DNA of 64,000 bases from an uncultured Chromatiaceae bacterium (GCA_937978655.1 CALJUX010000073.1:1-64000); one strand, 5' to 3'. Positions 26,538 through 34,973 are shown, counted from the first letter of the stretch. The notes: generated by a model not told the origin, from the sequence alone. Numbers and translations: made by a program.

Positions 26538-27392
26538 TTATTGCACAGTGAGCAGCGGTTTAACAAAACGCAAAGTCATCCGGTCGCTTTCACCAATCGC
26601 CAGATAACGCGCTTTGTTTTTTTCGCCCATGGCTAAGGTGGGCGGCAGCGCATACACGCCTTTGGGATAATCTTTGCTATCCAGTGGATTGGCATTAATC
26701 TCTGAGCGCTCTACCAGCACGAAACCTGCTTGTTGTGCGACAGAAATGACATAGTATTCATCAAGATAACCTTCACCGGCGCGACTGGAGATCTCCGAAA
26801 GCCGGCTGGATCTGTGCTCAACAATGCCAAAAGTGCCGCCTGGTTTTAACACATCAAACAAAGCGCGGTACACATCCAATAGATAGCCGGCTTCATTCCA
26901 GATATGCGAGTTGCGGAAACTCAGCACCATATCGTAATAATTGACCTGCCCCAGCTGCATCATGGCCGGCGGATCAAATTCCAGATCTTTCACCGGGCCA
27001 AAGTGCTGGGGTTGCTTGCGGATGTCAGCATCAAGCCGCGCCGACAGTTTGGCCCAGAAGATTTTTTTCTCATCTTCCAGCGAACCGTCGTTGTGACGGA
27101 AGTTGGCAATGGTTAATTCGCCTTTATCTTTAAGATACGGCGCCAGAATTTCAGTGTACCAGCCACGGGCCGGCCACACTTCCAGTACTTTGAGATCTGG
27201 CTTCAGGCCAAAAAAGCCCAGCGTCTCGCCTGGATGACGATATTGGTCGCGGGCTTTATTCTCGGCGCTGCGTTGTGGTGAATCCAGCCACTGCTGCAAT
27301 CCTTCCGGCACTGCGGCCTGACTGCCAGATACCGCACAACACCATGCGAATACGAAACTACTAACGCTGTTGCGAACCTTGGTCTTGAACAT
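26538..27392 (-). CDS. exported class I methyltransferase-like protein (COG4798 type)
   Basis: A 284-residue protein with a Sec signal (NSVSSFVFAWCCAVSGSQAAV) followed by a Rossmann methyltransferase fold: motif I VLEVWPARGWYTEILAPYL, acidic GELTIANFRHNDG, FRNSHIWNEAG and LKPGGTFGIVEHR. Predicted periplasmic methyltransferases of this kind are widespread but uncharacterised. It is odd that an enzyme expected to need S-adenosylmethionine carries an export signal. The ATG at 27392 lies inside the 3' end of slp (32-base overlap), so the two are coupled. The longer frame would lack a signal peptide. Confidence 0.82.
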   Translation of the reverse strand: MFKTKVRNSVSSFVFAWCCAVSGSQAAVPEGLQQWLDSPQRSAENKARDQYRHPGETLGFFGLKPDLKVLEVWPARGWYTEILAPYLKDKGELTIANFRHNDGSLEDEKKIFWAKLSARLDADIRKQPQHFGPVKDLEFDPPAMMQLGQVNYYDMVLSFRNSHIWNEAGYLLDVYRALFDVLKPGGTFGIVEHRSSRLSEISSRAGEGYLDEYYVISVAQQAGFVLVERSEINANPLDSKDYPKGVYALPPTLAMGEKNKARYLAIGESDRMTLRFVKPLLTVQ

Positions 27393-27954
27393 TTGCCGGG
27401 CCTTGTGTCGGTGTTGCACCTGTTGGAATTGTTGTTCTGATCCGCATGCCGGAGCCATAGCCCCAGTACGGATAAGGTCCGCGCCACAGCGGCCAGGGTT
27501 CAACTTCAACCCTGGTACTTTCCTGCTGTTTTGGCCATAAATACACCGCTGATGCCTGGATCACCGGGTAACTGTATTGAAACTGGTCGACTTTGCCGGC
27601 TTCAAAAGGGCCAAGCTGACCGAGGACTGTAACTTGTTTGCCGGGCTGATACACCACCGGGTCCAAAAAGCCTTTGGCGTAGGCGACAAAACGGCCTTCC
27701 GTGTCTTTGTCAGTTAAAGGCCGGCCATGGGTGCCGCTGGGGAAGTAGACGATTTCCAGCCGGGTGTTCTGGCTGTTGTTCTGCACTTTCGCAATCACAC
27801 CACTCCAGCGCGCCGGGCCCTGCGTCAGACCCGCTTTCACAGTAGCGGGAAAGCTGACCAGCGCGGTTTCATCGGCCACCCGCACCGGTTCCGGATAGCT
27901 GGCACAGCCACCGAGCACTAACAACGAGCTGAAGAGGATCGGGATAATTTTCAT
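27361..27954 (-). CDS. slp: Slp family outer-membrane lipoprotein
   Basis: A 197-residue lipoprotein (MKIIPILFSSLLVLGGC, acylated Cys at 17) of the Slp/YeaY family, known in enterobacteria as a starvation- and acid-inducible outer-membrane lipoprotein. Matching regions are ARWSGVIAKVQNNSQNTRLEIVYFPSGTHGRPL, GRFVAYAKGFLDPVVYQPGKQVTVLG and YSYPVIQASAVYLWP. The tail after about 150 is Pro/Gly/Gln rich. It is first in a minus-strand cluster with the exported methyltransferase and the hydrolase. It is divergent from the alkaline phosphatase gene, with 357 bases between them. Confidence 0.9.
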   Translation of the reverse strand: MKIIPILFSSLLVLGGCASYPEPVRVADETALVSFPATVKAGLTQGPARWSGVIAKVQNNSQNTRLEIVYFPSGTHGRPLTDKDTEGRFVAYAKGFLDPVVYQPGKQVTVLGQLGPFEAGKVDQFQYSYPVIQASAVYLWPKQQESTRVEVEPWPLWRGPYPYWGYGSGMRIRTTIPTGATPTQGPANVQDQGSQQR

Positions 27955-28177
27955 ACGACGTCAGATCCTTGAATACCGCTGCGACCTGTCGCAGCTTTTT
28001 TACTACTACGGCAAAGCGCTGCTTACCGCCTTGCCCTGCCGCTGCCTGCACTGTTTCTGCAACCAGCACAGATACGACTGCCGCACGGCGCACAAAGTTG
28101 CAGTATTGATATTATTTTCGTCATAGCACAATAAGTCAGACACCTGCGCCACGCAAGAGCCGTCACAAAGTTCTTGC

Positions 28178-28195
28178 TGGTCATATATTTGTCAT
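28178..28195 (+). promoter_or_regulatory. candidate Pho box (PhoB site)
   Basis: The 18 bases TGGTCATATATTTGTCAT form two 7-base direct repeats (TGGTCAT, TTGTCAT) separated by the A/T-only spacer ATAT, an 11-base period. This is the architecture of the E. coli Pho box (CTGTCAT-AWAW-CTGTMAY). It lies 117 bases upstream of an alkaline phosphatase gene, which fits phosphate-starvation control. Confidence 0.7.
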
Positions 28196-28228
28196 CTGCC
28201 GCATTCAGACTCACGCTAATCGCAGTTA

Positions 28229-28258
28229 TTGTCTGAACCCGTGCTGCGCCCCTACAAT
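28229..28258 (+). promoter_or_regulatory. candidate sigma70 promoter of the alkaline phosphatase gene
   Basis: TTGTCT at 28229-28234 and TACAAT at 28253-28258 with an 18-base spacer, 54 bases before the ATG. In classical Pho promoters the Pho box replaces the -35; here it lies 33 bases upstream of this -35, so the true activated start may differ. Confidence 0.4.
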
Positions 28259-28311
28259 AGCGCTGCTTCAGCAATTGCTGATTTTAATCTCCCAACTTTT
28301 GGCGGACTGAT

Positions 28312-29670
28312 ATGACAAAAACTTCTCTGGCGGTGCTGGCCGCGCTGTTGCCTGCCTCAGCAATGGCGGCTCCAAAAAACATCATCTACATGATTGGCGA
28401 CGGTATGGGCCCGGCATATTTGTCTGCTTACCGCTATTACATGGACGACCCGGCAACCAAAGCCGTGGAAGCGACCATTTTTGACGAACTGTGGGTTGGT
28501 GTTGCCACCACTTACCCGGATGACGACACTATCGTCACCGATTCTGCCGCCGGCGCGACCGCGCTGTCGACCCGGCATAAAAGTTACAACGGCGCCATTT
28601 CCGTTGACCACGACCACCATAAACTGACCACTATGCTGGAAATTGCCAAACATCAGGGCAAATTGACCGGCGTTGTCGCCACGGCGCAAATCAACCACGC
28701 CACGCCGGCCGCGTTTATTGCCCACAACAAAACCCGCAAAGCCTATGACGAAATCGCCAACGACTATTTTGATAATAAAGTGGATGGTAAATTTGTCGCC
28801 GATTTAATGTTTGGCGGCGGCACCAGCTATTTTGAGCGTAAAGATCGCAACCTCGCCAAACAGTTCAAGCAAGCCGGTTATCAATATGCCAACAGCTGGC
28901 AGGACTTTAACAACATCAAATCTTTACCGGCGCTGGCTCTGTTAGCCCCTGTTGGTTTCCCGAGCACGCTGGACAATCCGGTGCAACAGCCGCTGGTTCA
29001 GATGACGGAAAAAGCGCTGAAGTTGCTGAATAGCTCAGACAAAGGTTTTGTTGTGATGATTGAAGGCAGCCAGATTGACTGGTGTGGTCATGCCAATGAC
29101 GTCGCCTGTGCGATGGCAGAAATGCATGATTTTGGCAATGCCATTAAAGTAGCGAAAGCCTTTGTTGACGCCAATCCGGATACCTTATTGGTGATCACCG
29201 CCGACCATGAAACCGGCGGGCTGTCACTCGGCGCCAACGGCATTTACGCCTGGAACCGCGATGTGATTAAAGCGGTGAAACAAAGCGGTCCGGTGCTGGC
29301 CAAATCACTGGTCAAAGCCAAAACAGCAGAACAGCAACAAGTCTGGGCCGCGCAAACTGGTTTGAAATTAACCGACAGCGAATGGCAGACGCTTAGCCAA
29401 CAAATCAATCAACTGGCGCCGGTTTATGCAAACAAAGACTGGAGCAAAGAAGCCGACGTGTTGGAAGCTGAAGCGGATTTACTCGAGCCTTTAGCCAAAC
29501 AGGTGAAGAAGCTCATCGATAAATACTCCAACACCGGCTGGACCAGCGGCGCCCACACCGCCATTGACGTGCCGGTGCTGGCTTATGGCAAAGACGCACA
29601 ACAATTTGCCGGCTTCCAGGACAACACAGCGATTGCCAGCAAGCTGCTGAATTTTATTGAGAAAAAGTAG
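28312..29670 (+). CDS. alkaline phosphatase (PhoA superfamily, Vibrio-like)
   Basis: Periplasmic or secreted zinc/magnesium phosphomonoesterase that frees phosphate from organic esters. The signal peptide ends AMA|APK (about residue 19). Metal and catalytic residues are visible: D30 in MIGDGMG, nucleophile S78 in TDSAAGATAL, His in INHATPAAF, the MIEGSQIDWCGHAND block, ITADHETGG and GAHTAIDVP near the end. At 452 residues it resembles marine Vibrio and Shewanella enzymes rather than E. coli PhoA in the active-site wording. A candidate Pho box lies upstream and a strong terminator downstream. Confidence 0.93.
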   Translation: MTKTSLAVLAALLPASAMAAPKNIIYMIGDGMGPAYLSAYRYYMDDPATKAVEATIFDELWVGVATTYPDDDTIVTDSAAGATALSTRHKSYNGAISVDHDHHKLTTMLEIAKHQGKLTGVVATAQINHATPAAFIAHNKTRKAYDEIANDYFDNKVDGKFVADLMFGGGTSYFERKDRNLAKQFKQAGYQYANSWQDFNNIKSLPALALLAPVGFPSTLDNPVQQPLVQMTEKALKLLNSSDKGFVVMIEGSQIDWCGHANDVACAMAEMHDFGNAIKVAKAFVDANPDTLLVITADHETGGLSLGANGIYAWNRDVIKAVKQSGPVLAKSLVKAKTAEQQQVWAAQTGLKLTDSEWQTLSQQINQLAPVYANKDWSKEADVLEAEADLLEPLAKQVKKLIDKYSNTGWTSGAHTAIDVPVLAYGKDAQQFAGFQDNTAIASKLLNFIEKK

Positions 29671-29692
29671 CAACAACTTGCGAATGAATGAT

Positions 29693-29720
29693 AAAAACGG
29701 CAGCCTTAGCTGCCGTTTTT
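29693..29720. terminator. bidirectional terminator overlapping the end of the chalcone-isomerase-like gene
   Basis: Perfect 12-bp stem AAAAACGGCAGC/GCTGCCGTTTTT (29693-29704 and 29709-29720) with loop CTTA. It ends transcription from the phosphatase side. On the minus strand the left arm follows, and the loop contains, the TAA stop of the opposing gene, so its last codons form part of the stem. Confidence 0.9.
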
Positions 29721-30242
29721 ATTTTGTCCGAGCAACGCCACCCGCAGCTTGGGCGCGGTGGTTTTTTCCCCCAACCAGATATCCAAAAACTCGGCAGCAA
29801 AGGCAGAGTCTTCAACGACACCAAGCGGTTGGCCGTTAAAACTGAATTCCACCAGGCCGTCTGCGCGCAGTAAACAGGCCAGCCGGTCGCCTTTTTTCAC
29901 GTCACGCCACAGCTTGTCCAATTGCGCCGCCCAGTCGCGATGACGTTGCTGCAGGCTGCCTTGTTGGGCTTTCCACTGATCCAGTGTCGCTTCAACAAAA
30001 TCGGCTTTGCTGATGTCGCGTTGATAGGTTAATTCCAGCAACAGCGGTTTGTTCTGCTGATAACTGAAAAACTTTCCGTCGCTGGTTGCCAGCCGCGCCT
30101 GATACAGATCCCAAAACAGATAACTGAACTGGCCTTCGCCGACCGTTTTGAGTGCAGTGGCAGGTGGCGCCTCATTCGCTTGCAGTGGCGTGGCCAACAA
30201 AGCGCTCAGCACGCAGGCATTGATTAATCTATACATGCGCAT
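29706..30242 (-). CDS. chalcone isomerase-like periplasmic protein
   Basis: A 178-residue protein with a Sec signal (MYRLINACVLSALLATPLQA). The body matches the bacterial chalcone-isomerase-like domain in pattern: VGEGQFSYLFWDLYQARLAT, LLLELTYQRDISKADFVEAT, VKKGDRLACLLRADGLVEFSFNGQPLGVVEDSAFAAEFLDIWLG. Catalysis of a chalcone reaction is not expected. The start at 30242 is supported by an AGGAGG five bases upstream, inside the end of the DUF2878 gene; the second ATG at 30236 is an alternative. It is last of a three-gene cluster. Confidence 0.85.
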   Translation of the reverse strand: MRMYRLINACVLSALLATPLQANEAPPATALKTVGEGQFSYLFWDLYQARLATSDGKFFSYQQNKPLLLELTYQRDISKADFVEATLDQWKAQQGSLQQRHRDWAAQLDKLWRDVKKGDRLACLLRADGLVEFSFNGQPLGVVEDSAFAAEFLDIWLGEKTTAPKLRVALLGQNKNGS

Positions 30243-30768
30243 TCCCCCCTCCTTTGCGCCGTTGCCACCACCAGCGCTCCGCATGGCGGGCCCACAACAA
30301 CAAGGCCGCCCAGGCTGGCGCCAAAATCAGCCAGAACTCCGCCTCAACCATGATCTGTAAACTGCCACTGAGCTGCGCGCCGCCCCAGTACGCCATCGGG
30401 CCGCCAAGCAAACCAAATAAAGCCACGCCGAGTGAGCGCTGTAAAAACGGCGAAAACACCAGCAGCCAGAACAGGCTGAACCAGCCCCACAGCAGCACCA
30501 GCCAAAATGGCAACCAGACCGTATCAAACTGAAATACACCGCCCATCAGCAACAGCGTATCGAGCAACAAACCTGAGACCCACAGCGTAAATAAAGTCAG
30601 ACGCTGCGCCGGTTTGAGCTGCATCAATAACCAAAGCAACACCAGCAGCACCACTGCCGCACTGTATTTCGGCTGCAGCACCAGACCAAACCAGCCGGCT
30701 TTAAACAGCAGCAGCTGGCGCCAGCCGGGGCTATCAACCCTCAGCCATGACTGTAAAAAGCTGTTCAT
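30229..30768 (-). CDS. DUF2878 family membrane protein
   Basis: A 179-residue inner-membrane protein with about five hydrophobic segments and many Trp residues (KAGWFGLVLQPKYSAAVVLLVLLWLLM, FWLVLLWGWFSLFWLLVFSPFL, GGPMAYWGGAQL). The GPMAYWGGA block is what I associate with DUF2878. Function unknown. Its ATG overlaps the SDR stop (ATGA) and its 3' end overlaps the next gene, so the three are translationally coupled. In Vibrio, Shewanella and relatives this trio sits in a larger rpoE-chrR photo-oxidative-stress and lipid-modification cluster; those other members are absent here. Confidence 0.83.
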   Translation of the reverse strand: MNSFLQSWLRVDSPGWRQLLLFKAGWFGLVLQPKYSAAVVLLVLLWLLMQLKPAQRLTLFTLWVSGLLLDTLLLMGGVFQFDTVWLPFWLVLLWGWFSLFWLLVFSPFLQRSLGVALFGLLGGPMAYWGGAQLSGSLQIMVEAEFWLILAPAWAALLLWARHAERWWWQRRKGGGNAHV

Positions 30769-31547
30769 TTTGATGACTCCGCCTGAGACTGCGCTTGTGC
30801 CTGACGCGCCATCCGCGCCGCCAGCTGTTGCCGCAGCCGATATGGCAGCAAATTCAGCAGCTTCAGGCTCCAGGTCAGCCGGCGGGGAAACTGCAAACGT
30901 ACGCTGCCAAGCGCCAGCGCCCGGTAAATCCGGCTGGCAGCATCGGTGCTGCTGAGCAAAAACGGCATCGGAAAATCATTTTTTTGCGTCAGTGGCGTGT
31001 CGACAAAACCCGGTTCAACCAGGCAGACCTGAATGGGCGTATGGGCTAAATCAACGCGCAGACTATCAGCGAAATAACTGATGGCGGCTTTACTGGCGCC
31101 ATAGGCTTCAGCCCGGCCAAACGGAAATAAGTGCGCCAGACTGCTGACAATGGCCAGCCGCGGTGTGCTGCTACGCTGCAACAAGGGTAACCAGGCTTTG
31201 GTACAAGCCACCACGGCCAGCACATTGAGATTAAATGTGCGCTCGAATGCGCCAAGATTTAAATCTTCAGCATCGACATATTCACAAGTGCCGGCGTTCA
31301 GAATGACCTGATCAAGCCTGCCATAACGGGCCGATAACTCCGCCGTCGCGGCATGAAGCTGCGCGCTGTCGGTTAAATCGACCGGCAAAATATCAATACC
31401 GGCATGCTCCAGTCTAAGCTGCTCCAGCAGCACCTGACTGCGCGCCAAAGCCACCACTTGCCAGCCACTGCGGGCAAACTGCAACGCCAGTGCCCGGCCA
31501 AGGCCAGAACTCGCGCCGGTAATTAAACAAACAGATTGGGTCTGCAT
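30765..31547 (-). CDS. short-chain dehydrogenase/reductase
   Basis: A 260-residue classical SDR with the NAD(P) motif TGASSGLG (residues about 10-17), the LNAGT stabilising motif, the catalytic Ser in AIVSSLAH, and YGASK (Tyr/Lys). The C-terminal extension LQFPRRLTWSLKLLNLLPYRLRQQLAARMARQ is basic and amphipathic, which suggests membrane association. The ATG at 31547 is preferred over the GTG one codon upstream. First gene of the SDR-DUF2878-chalcone-isomerase-like cluster. Substrate unknown; a lipid is plausible from the context. Confidence 0.88.
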   Translation of the reverse strand: MQTQSVCLITGASSGLGRALALQFARSGWQVVALARSQVLLEQLRLEHAGIDILPVDLTDSAQLHAATAELSARYGRLDQVILNAGTCEYVDAEDLNLGAFERTFNLNVLAVVACTKAWLPLLQRSSTPRLAIVSSLAHLFPFGRAEAYGASKAAISYFADSLRVDLAHTPIQVCLVEPGFVDTPLTQKNDFPMPFLLSSTDAASRIYRALALGSVRLQFPRRLTWSLKLLNLLPYRLRQQLAARMARQAQAQSQAESSK

Positions 31548-31668
31548 CACAAATCCCGTGTGTGGTCGTTGGGATCAGTTACGACGGCAGGCGTTAGTTG
31601 GATTGATGCAGGTGTTAAAAAGCCAAAGAGGAGATCACAGGGAAAATAAATTCGACCGGCAGGCTGGC

Positions 31669-31995
31669 TCAGGCGTAAAGGTCTACAGCAAACATTTGCT
31701 GCAGTTGCTCGCGTTTATCCTGACTGGCAAAAGATTGATAGGCGGAGATGGCTTTTTGCTGACGCTGGTCCGGTACATCATAGCTGGCGCGATTCAACTG
31801 CTCAGTGTCGAGCAACGCCATCACTTCAGCCGAACTTTTAACCCCCTGCCCTTGCGGCGTGGCGTTTTGGGTACTTTGCGAGGAACTTTGTGACGGACTT
31901 TGCGTGGCGTCTTTCAGTGCGCGCGGACCCACGCCGCCATTGACCTGACGCGGGCCACTGGTGCGATTGAGATCCTGACTGAACGTCACTGACAT
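31669..31995 (-). CDS. hypothetical short Ser/Gln-rich protein ending VDLYA
   Basis: A 108-residue protein, not recognised. Residues about 30-55 are low-complexity Ser/Gln/Thr (DATQSPSQSSSQSTQ). The rest is a predicted helical segment (SSAEVMALLDTEQLNRASYDVPDQRQQKAISAYQSFASQDKREQLQQMF) ending VDLYA. It has no signal peptide or membrane segment. The ATG at 31995 is preferred over a longer frame. It lies between tsaB and the SDR cluster on the same strand. Its C-terminus resembles that of the protein at 34974-35288 (LDIYV), which suggests a shared peptide motif. Confidence 0.6.
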   Translation of the reverse strand: MSVTFSQDLNRTSGPRQVNGGVGPRALKDATQSPSQSSSQSTQNATPQGQGVKSSAEVMALLDTEQLNRASYDVPDQRQQKAISAYQSFASQDKREQLQQMFAVDLYA

Positions 31996-32114
31996 AACAA
32001 ATTCCGGCTGAAAAACACCCACTATTATCTGGCATTATAACCAGAAAATGCCCGTTGCCAAGCCTTCAGCAAAAATGGCTGCAGGCCTTGTGCGGCAAGG
32101 CTTACAGGGAGAAT

Positions 32115-32142
32115 AAAAAGCGGCAAAAAATTGCCGCTTTTT
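32115..32142. terminator. terminator after tsaB
   Basis: Perfect 12-bp stem AAAAAGCGGCAA/TTGCCGCTTTTT (32115-32126 and 32131-32142) with loop AAAA. It is symmetric, so it can act on both strands. It lies 25 bases past the tsaB stop on the minus strand. Confidence 0.88.
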
Positions 32143-32167
32143 ATCGTTTTGGCAACATGAAAGCCGC

Positions 32168-32863
32168 TTAACGCCCCGGCAGTTTTTGCCAGGTCACTTC
32201 ATCGCGGACATAGACAGGTTCAGCCAGTTCGGCCGCCACAAACAACTGTTGTTGCCAGGCTGGAACCGCCAGCGTCAGCATATCCTGTGCCGACGGCAAT
32301 AATACCTGCTCGCTGATTTGCAACTGTGTGCCAGAGGCCCACTGCAAAAACGCGTCGCGATAAGTGACAAGGCCAGTGCCAACCGCGCAAATGTCGCCAG
32401 CTAAGGTCAGGGGCGGCAACTCCGCCGGCTTGCGTGCCAGCTCGTCACACAGCGGTTGCATCAGGCCATCGGCGCCTTGCTGATACAACGCCAGATAGAC
32501 TTCCGCCATCCGGGCATCAATGGCCGCAATCACCTGGCTAGCCTGATGCAGCCGCACTGCAGCCTGCGCCATCGCCTGTAAAGTCGAGACGCCAAACACT
32601 GGCAAATCAGCACCAAAAGCCAGGCCTTGGGTCACGCCAACACCAATCCGCACTCCGGTAAAACTGCCGGGGCCGCGGCCAAATACAATGCCGTCGAGCT
32701 GATTTAGCCCAAGGCCTGATTCGGCTAACAACTGCTGCACCATAGGAAGAATGCGTTTGCTGTGTTGCTGCGGACAGACTTCGTCCAGCGTCAGCTTTTG
32801 CCCGTCATATTGCAGCGCCACAGAACAGGCTTCGGTGGAGGTATCCAGCGCCAGTAATTTCAC
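32168..32863 (-). CDS. tsaB: tRNA threonylcarbamoyladenosine biosynthesis protein TsaB
   Basis: Scaffold partner of TsaD and TsaE that transfers the threonylcarbamoyl group to A37 of tRNA. The ASKHA-type N-terminus is clear (LLALDTSTEACSVAL, HSKRILPMVQQLL, LDGIVFGRGPGSFTGVRIGVGVTQGLAFG), and the length of 231 is typical. It starts with GTG at 32863: AGGAG lies six bases upstream, and the nearby ATG is in another frame. It lies 12 bases after yoaA, the same pairing as in E. coli. Together with tsaC at 14572 the window holds two of the four bacterial t6A genes. Confidence 0.95.
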   Translation of the reverse strand: MKLLALDTSTEACSVALQYDGQKLTLDEVCPQQHSKRILPMVQQLLAESGLGLNQLDGIVFGRGPGSFTGVRIGVGVTQGLAFGADLPVFGVSTLQAMAQAAVRLHQASQVIAAIDARMAEVYLALYQQGADGLMQPLCDELARKPAELPPLTLAGDICAVGTGLVTYRDAFLQWASGTQLQISEQVLLPSAQDMLTLAVPAWQQQLFVAAELAEPVYVRDEVTWQKLPGR

Positions 32864-32875
32864 ATCAAGCTCCTG

Positions 32876-34822
32876 TTATGCTTTGGACGGCTCAGCCCCA
32901 CTTTTCGCGTGGATCGCCGTTAAAAATTCAATTGCAGCTTGCGGGCTGCGGCTGCGGCGCATCGGCGGCAGCGATTTTAAAAATACTTCGCCATATGGCC
33001 GGCTGACCAGGCGGTTATCGGCAATCACCAGCACACCGCGGTCGGACACATCGCGGATCAGCCGGCCCACGCCTTGTTTGAGCGTGATGACCGCCTGTGG
33101 CAGCTGCACCACGGCAAAAGGGTCTTGTCCGGCCAGGCGCGCATCTTCACTACGCGCCTGCAGCAGCGGCTCATCTGGCGAGGCAAACGGCAGTTTGTCG
33201 ATAATCACCAGACTTAACGTATCACCACGCACATCAACACCTTCCCAGAACGAACCGGTGCCGAGTAATACGGCGTGTTTGAGCTGGACAAACTGCTCCA
33301 GCAATACGCGTTTACTGGTACTGCCCTGCACCAAGACCGGCAGACGGATATAGTCCGGCAGCTGCTGTGCCATCCACTGCAGCATACGATGGCTGGTAAA
33401 GAGGAAAAAACAACGGCCTTCATTGGCTTCAATCAAAGGCACCGCCAGCTGCAATAACGCCTGCGCCATTTTCGCATCGGTCGGCTCTGGCAAATAACGC
33501 GGCACCAGTAACATCGCCTGATTCGGATAGTCAAAGGGGCTGTCGAGCTGCAGCGTGCGCGCCGCGCCTAACCCCATCTGGCGGGTGAAATGGTCAAAAC
33601 CGCCGTCGACCGACAAAGTTGCTGAGGTAAACACCCAGCAGCGCGGCTGGTCAAACACCAATTCCTGAAACTTATCGGCAATCGACAACGGCGTGTAATG
33701 CAAACTGATATGCCGTTTACTGGTATCAAACCAGAAACTGATGCCGGTTTTATCGACATCCAGTAATTTTTCCAGCCGGTTGCGCAACAACGCCAGCCGC
33801 TCGTAACAACTGTCGACTAAATCCGAACGGCCCAGGCTGCCCTTGAGCACCTGATACAACATCTGCATCACGTCGCTGATGCGGCTTAACGCCACTTTTT
33901 GCTCAGCTTTTTGGAACAAATCACGCCAGTTGCCTTTTTGCGGGTCTTCCGGCAACAGCAAACGCCAGTCTTTGGTCAGGCTGGCCAGCTTTTCCGCCGT
34001 TTTCGCCAGCTGCGGATGGTCGCGCAGCTCGGTTTTACAGGCGATTTCGATATCACGGCATAGATCTAACAGCACCGAACTGGAAAAAGTTTCGCCAAAA
34101 TAATCGCTGGCGATATCAGGAATTTGGTGCGCTTCGTCAAAAATCACCACATCCATAGTCGGCAGCAATTCGCCAAAACCGGTGTCTTTGAGCGCCATAT
34201 CGGCGAAAAAAAGGTGATGGTTGACCACAACTAAATCGGCATTCATCGCCTTTTTGCGCGCTTTGAGTAAATAACACTCTTCATAATCCGGACAATCTTT
34301 ACCTAGGCAATTGTCGGTGGTGCTGGTGACATAAGGCAGCGCTTTGGAATCTTCGGCGATATAGGTCAGCTCACCGATATCACCGCTTTGGGTCTCACTC
34401 GACCATTTTTTGATCAGGCTTAAATCCTGAATAAGCGCAGCGTCCTGCACCGGCACGTGCTGATAATGCTGCGTCAGGCGGAAAGTGCATAAATAGTTGC
34501 TGCGGCCTTTTAATAACGCGGTCGCCACTGGCTGCGCCAAGGCGGACTGAATACGCGGTAAATCGCGTAAATACAGCTGTTCCTGCAGATTTTTGGTACC
34601 GGTCGACAAAATGACTTTTTTACCGCTGAGTAGCGCCGGCACTAAATACGCGTAAGTTTTGCCGGTGCCGGTGCCCGCTTCGACCACTAAGGCCTTGCCG
34701 TCGCGGATGCTGTCGCAGACTGCACTGGCCATTTCGAGTTGCGCTTCGCGTGAGCGAAAACCGCTGATGGCTTTCTCCAGCGCGCCGCCCGGGCCAAAGG
34801 CCGCTTTGACTTCAGCCTGCAT
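32876..34822 (-). CDS. yoaA: ATP-dependent helicase YoaA (DinG/XPD family)
   Basis: Iron-sulfur superfamily 2 DNA helicase. In E. coli YoaA acts in replication repair with the Pol III chi subunit. Seen here: Walker A GTGTGKT (about 50-56), four Cys placed for a 4Fe-4S cluster (C112, C172, C177, C183), the DEAH box in FDEAH (about 228-232), FTSATL, GSFWEGVDVRGDTL and the motif VI region QGVGRLIRD. The 648 residues lack the extra N-terminal exonuclease of Gram-positive DinG. The adjacent tsaB supports YoaA over DinG. I found no LexA-type CTGT(N8)ACAG box upstream. Confidence 0.93.
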   Translation of the reverse strand: MQAEVKAAFGPGGALEKAISGFRSREAQLEMASAVCDSIRDGKALVVEAGTGTGKTYAYLVPALLSGKKVILSTGTKNLQEQLYLRDLPRIQSALAQPVATALLKGRSNYLCTFRLTQHYQHVPVQDAALIQDLSLIKKWSSETQSGDIGELTYIAEDSKALPYVTSTTDNCLGKDCPDYEECYLLKARKKAMNADLVVVNHHLFFADMALKDTGFGELLPTMDVVIFDEAHQIPDIASDYFGETFSSSVLLDLCRDIEIACKTELRDHPQLAKTAEKLASLTKDWRLLLPEDPQKGNWRDLFQKAEQKVALSRISDVMQMLYQVLKGSLGRSDLVDSCYERLALLRNRLEKLLDVDKTGISFWFDTSKRHISLHYTPLSIADKFQELVFDQPRCWVFTSATLSVDGGFDHFTRQMGLGAARTLQLDSPFDYPNQAMLLVPRYLPEPTDAKMAQALLQLAVPLIEANEGRCFFLFTSHRMLQWMAQQLPDYIRLPVLVQGSTSKRVLLEQFVQLKHAVLLGTGSFWEGVDVRGDTLSLVIIDKLPFASPDEPLLQARSEDARLAGQDPFAVVQLPQAVITLKQGVGRLIRDVSDRGVLVIADNRLVSRPYGEVFLKSLPPMRRSRSPQAAIEFLTAIHAKSGAEPSKA

Positions 34823-34973
34823 CAGCAGCTCCGTGAACCGGATACGTCAGCGCATGACAGAAACATGGCGATAAAAAAGCAATTAACAAGCTGACTCCGC
34901 GGCTTCGGGCAAAAGCGGCATTATGCCAAAGGCGGTGGATGGGGTCCAAACACTTCGCGTTGTGTCTGGCTGA

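Larger units (their letters stand above)
27955..28311. other. divergent intergenic region slp / alkaline phosphatase
   Basis: Non-coding region of 357 bases. It contains the candidate Pho box (28178-28195) and a sigma70-like promoter facing the phosphatase gene (28229-28258), listed separately. Nothing else recognisable was seen on the slp side apart from an AAGGA ahead of the slp start. Confidence 0.6.

Noticed and set aside
27955..28300. Small minus-strand frames upstream of slp (27869-28093, 28023-28274)
   Set aside because: They overlap each other and the Pho-box region, have no ribosome site and no plausible protein character.
34823..34973. LexA box upstream of yoaA
   Set aside because: No CTGT(N8)ACAG or close variant was found in the upstream region.
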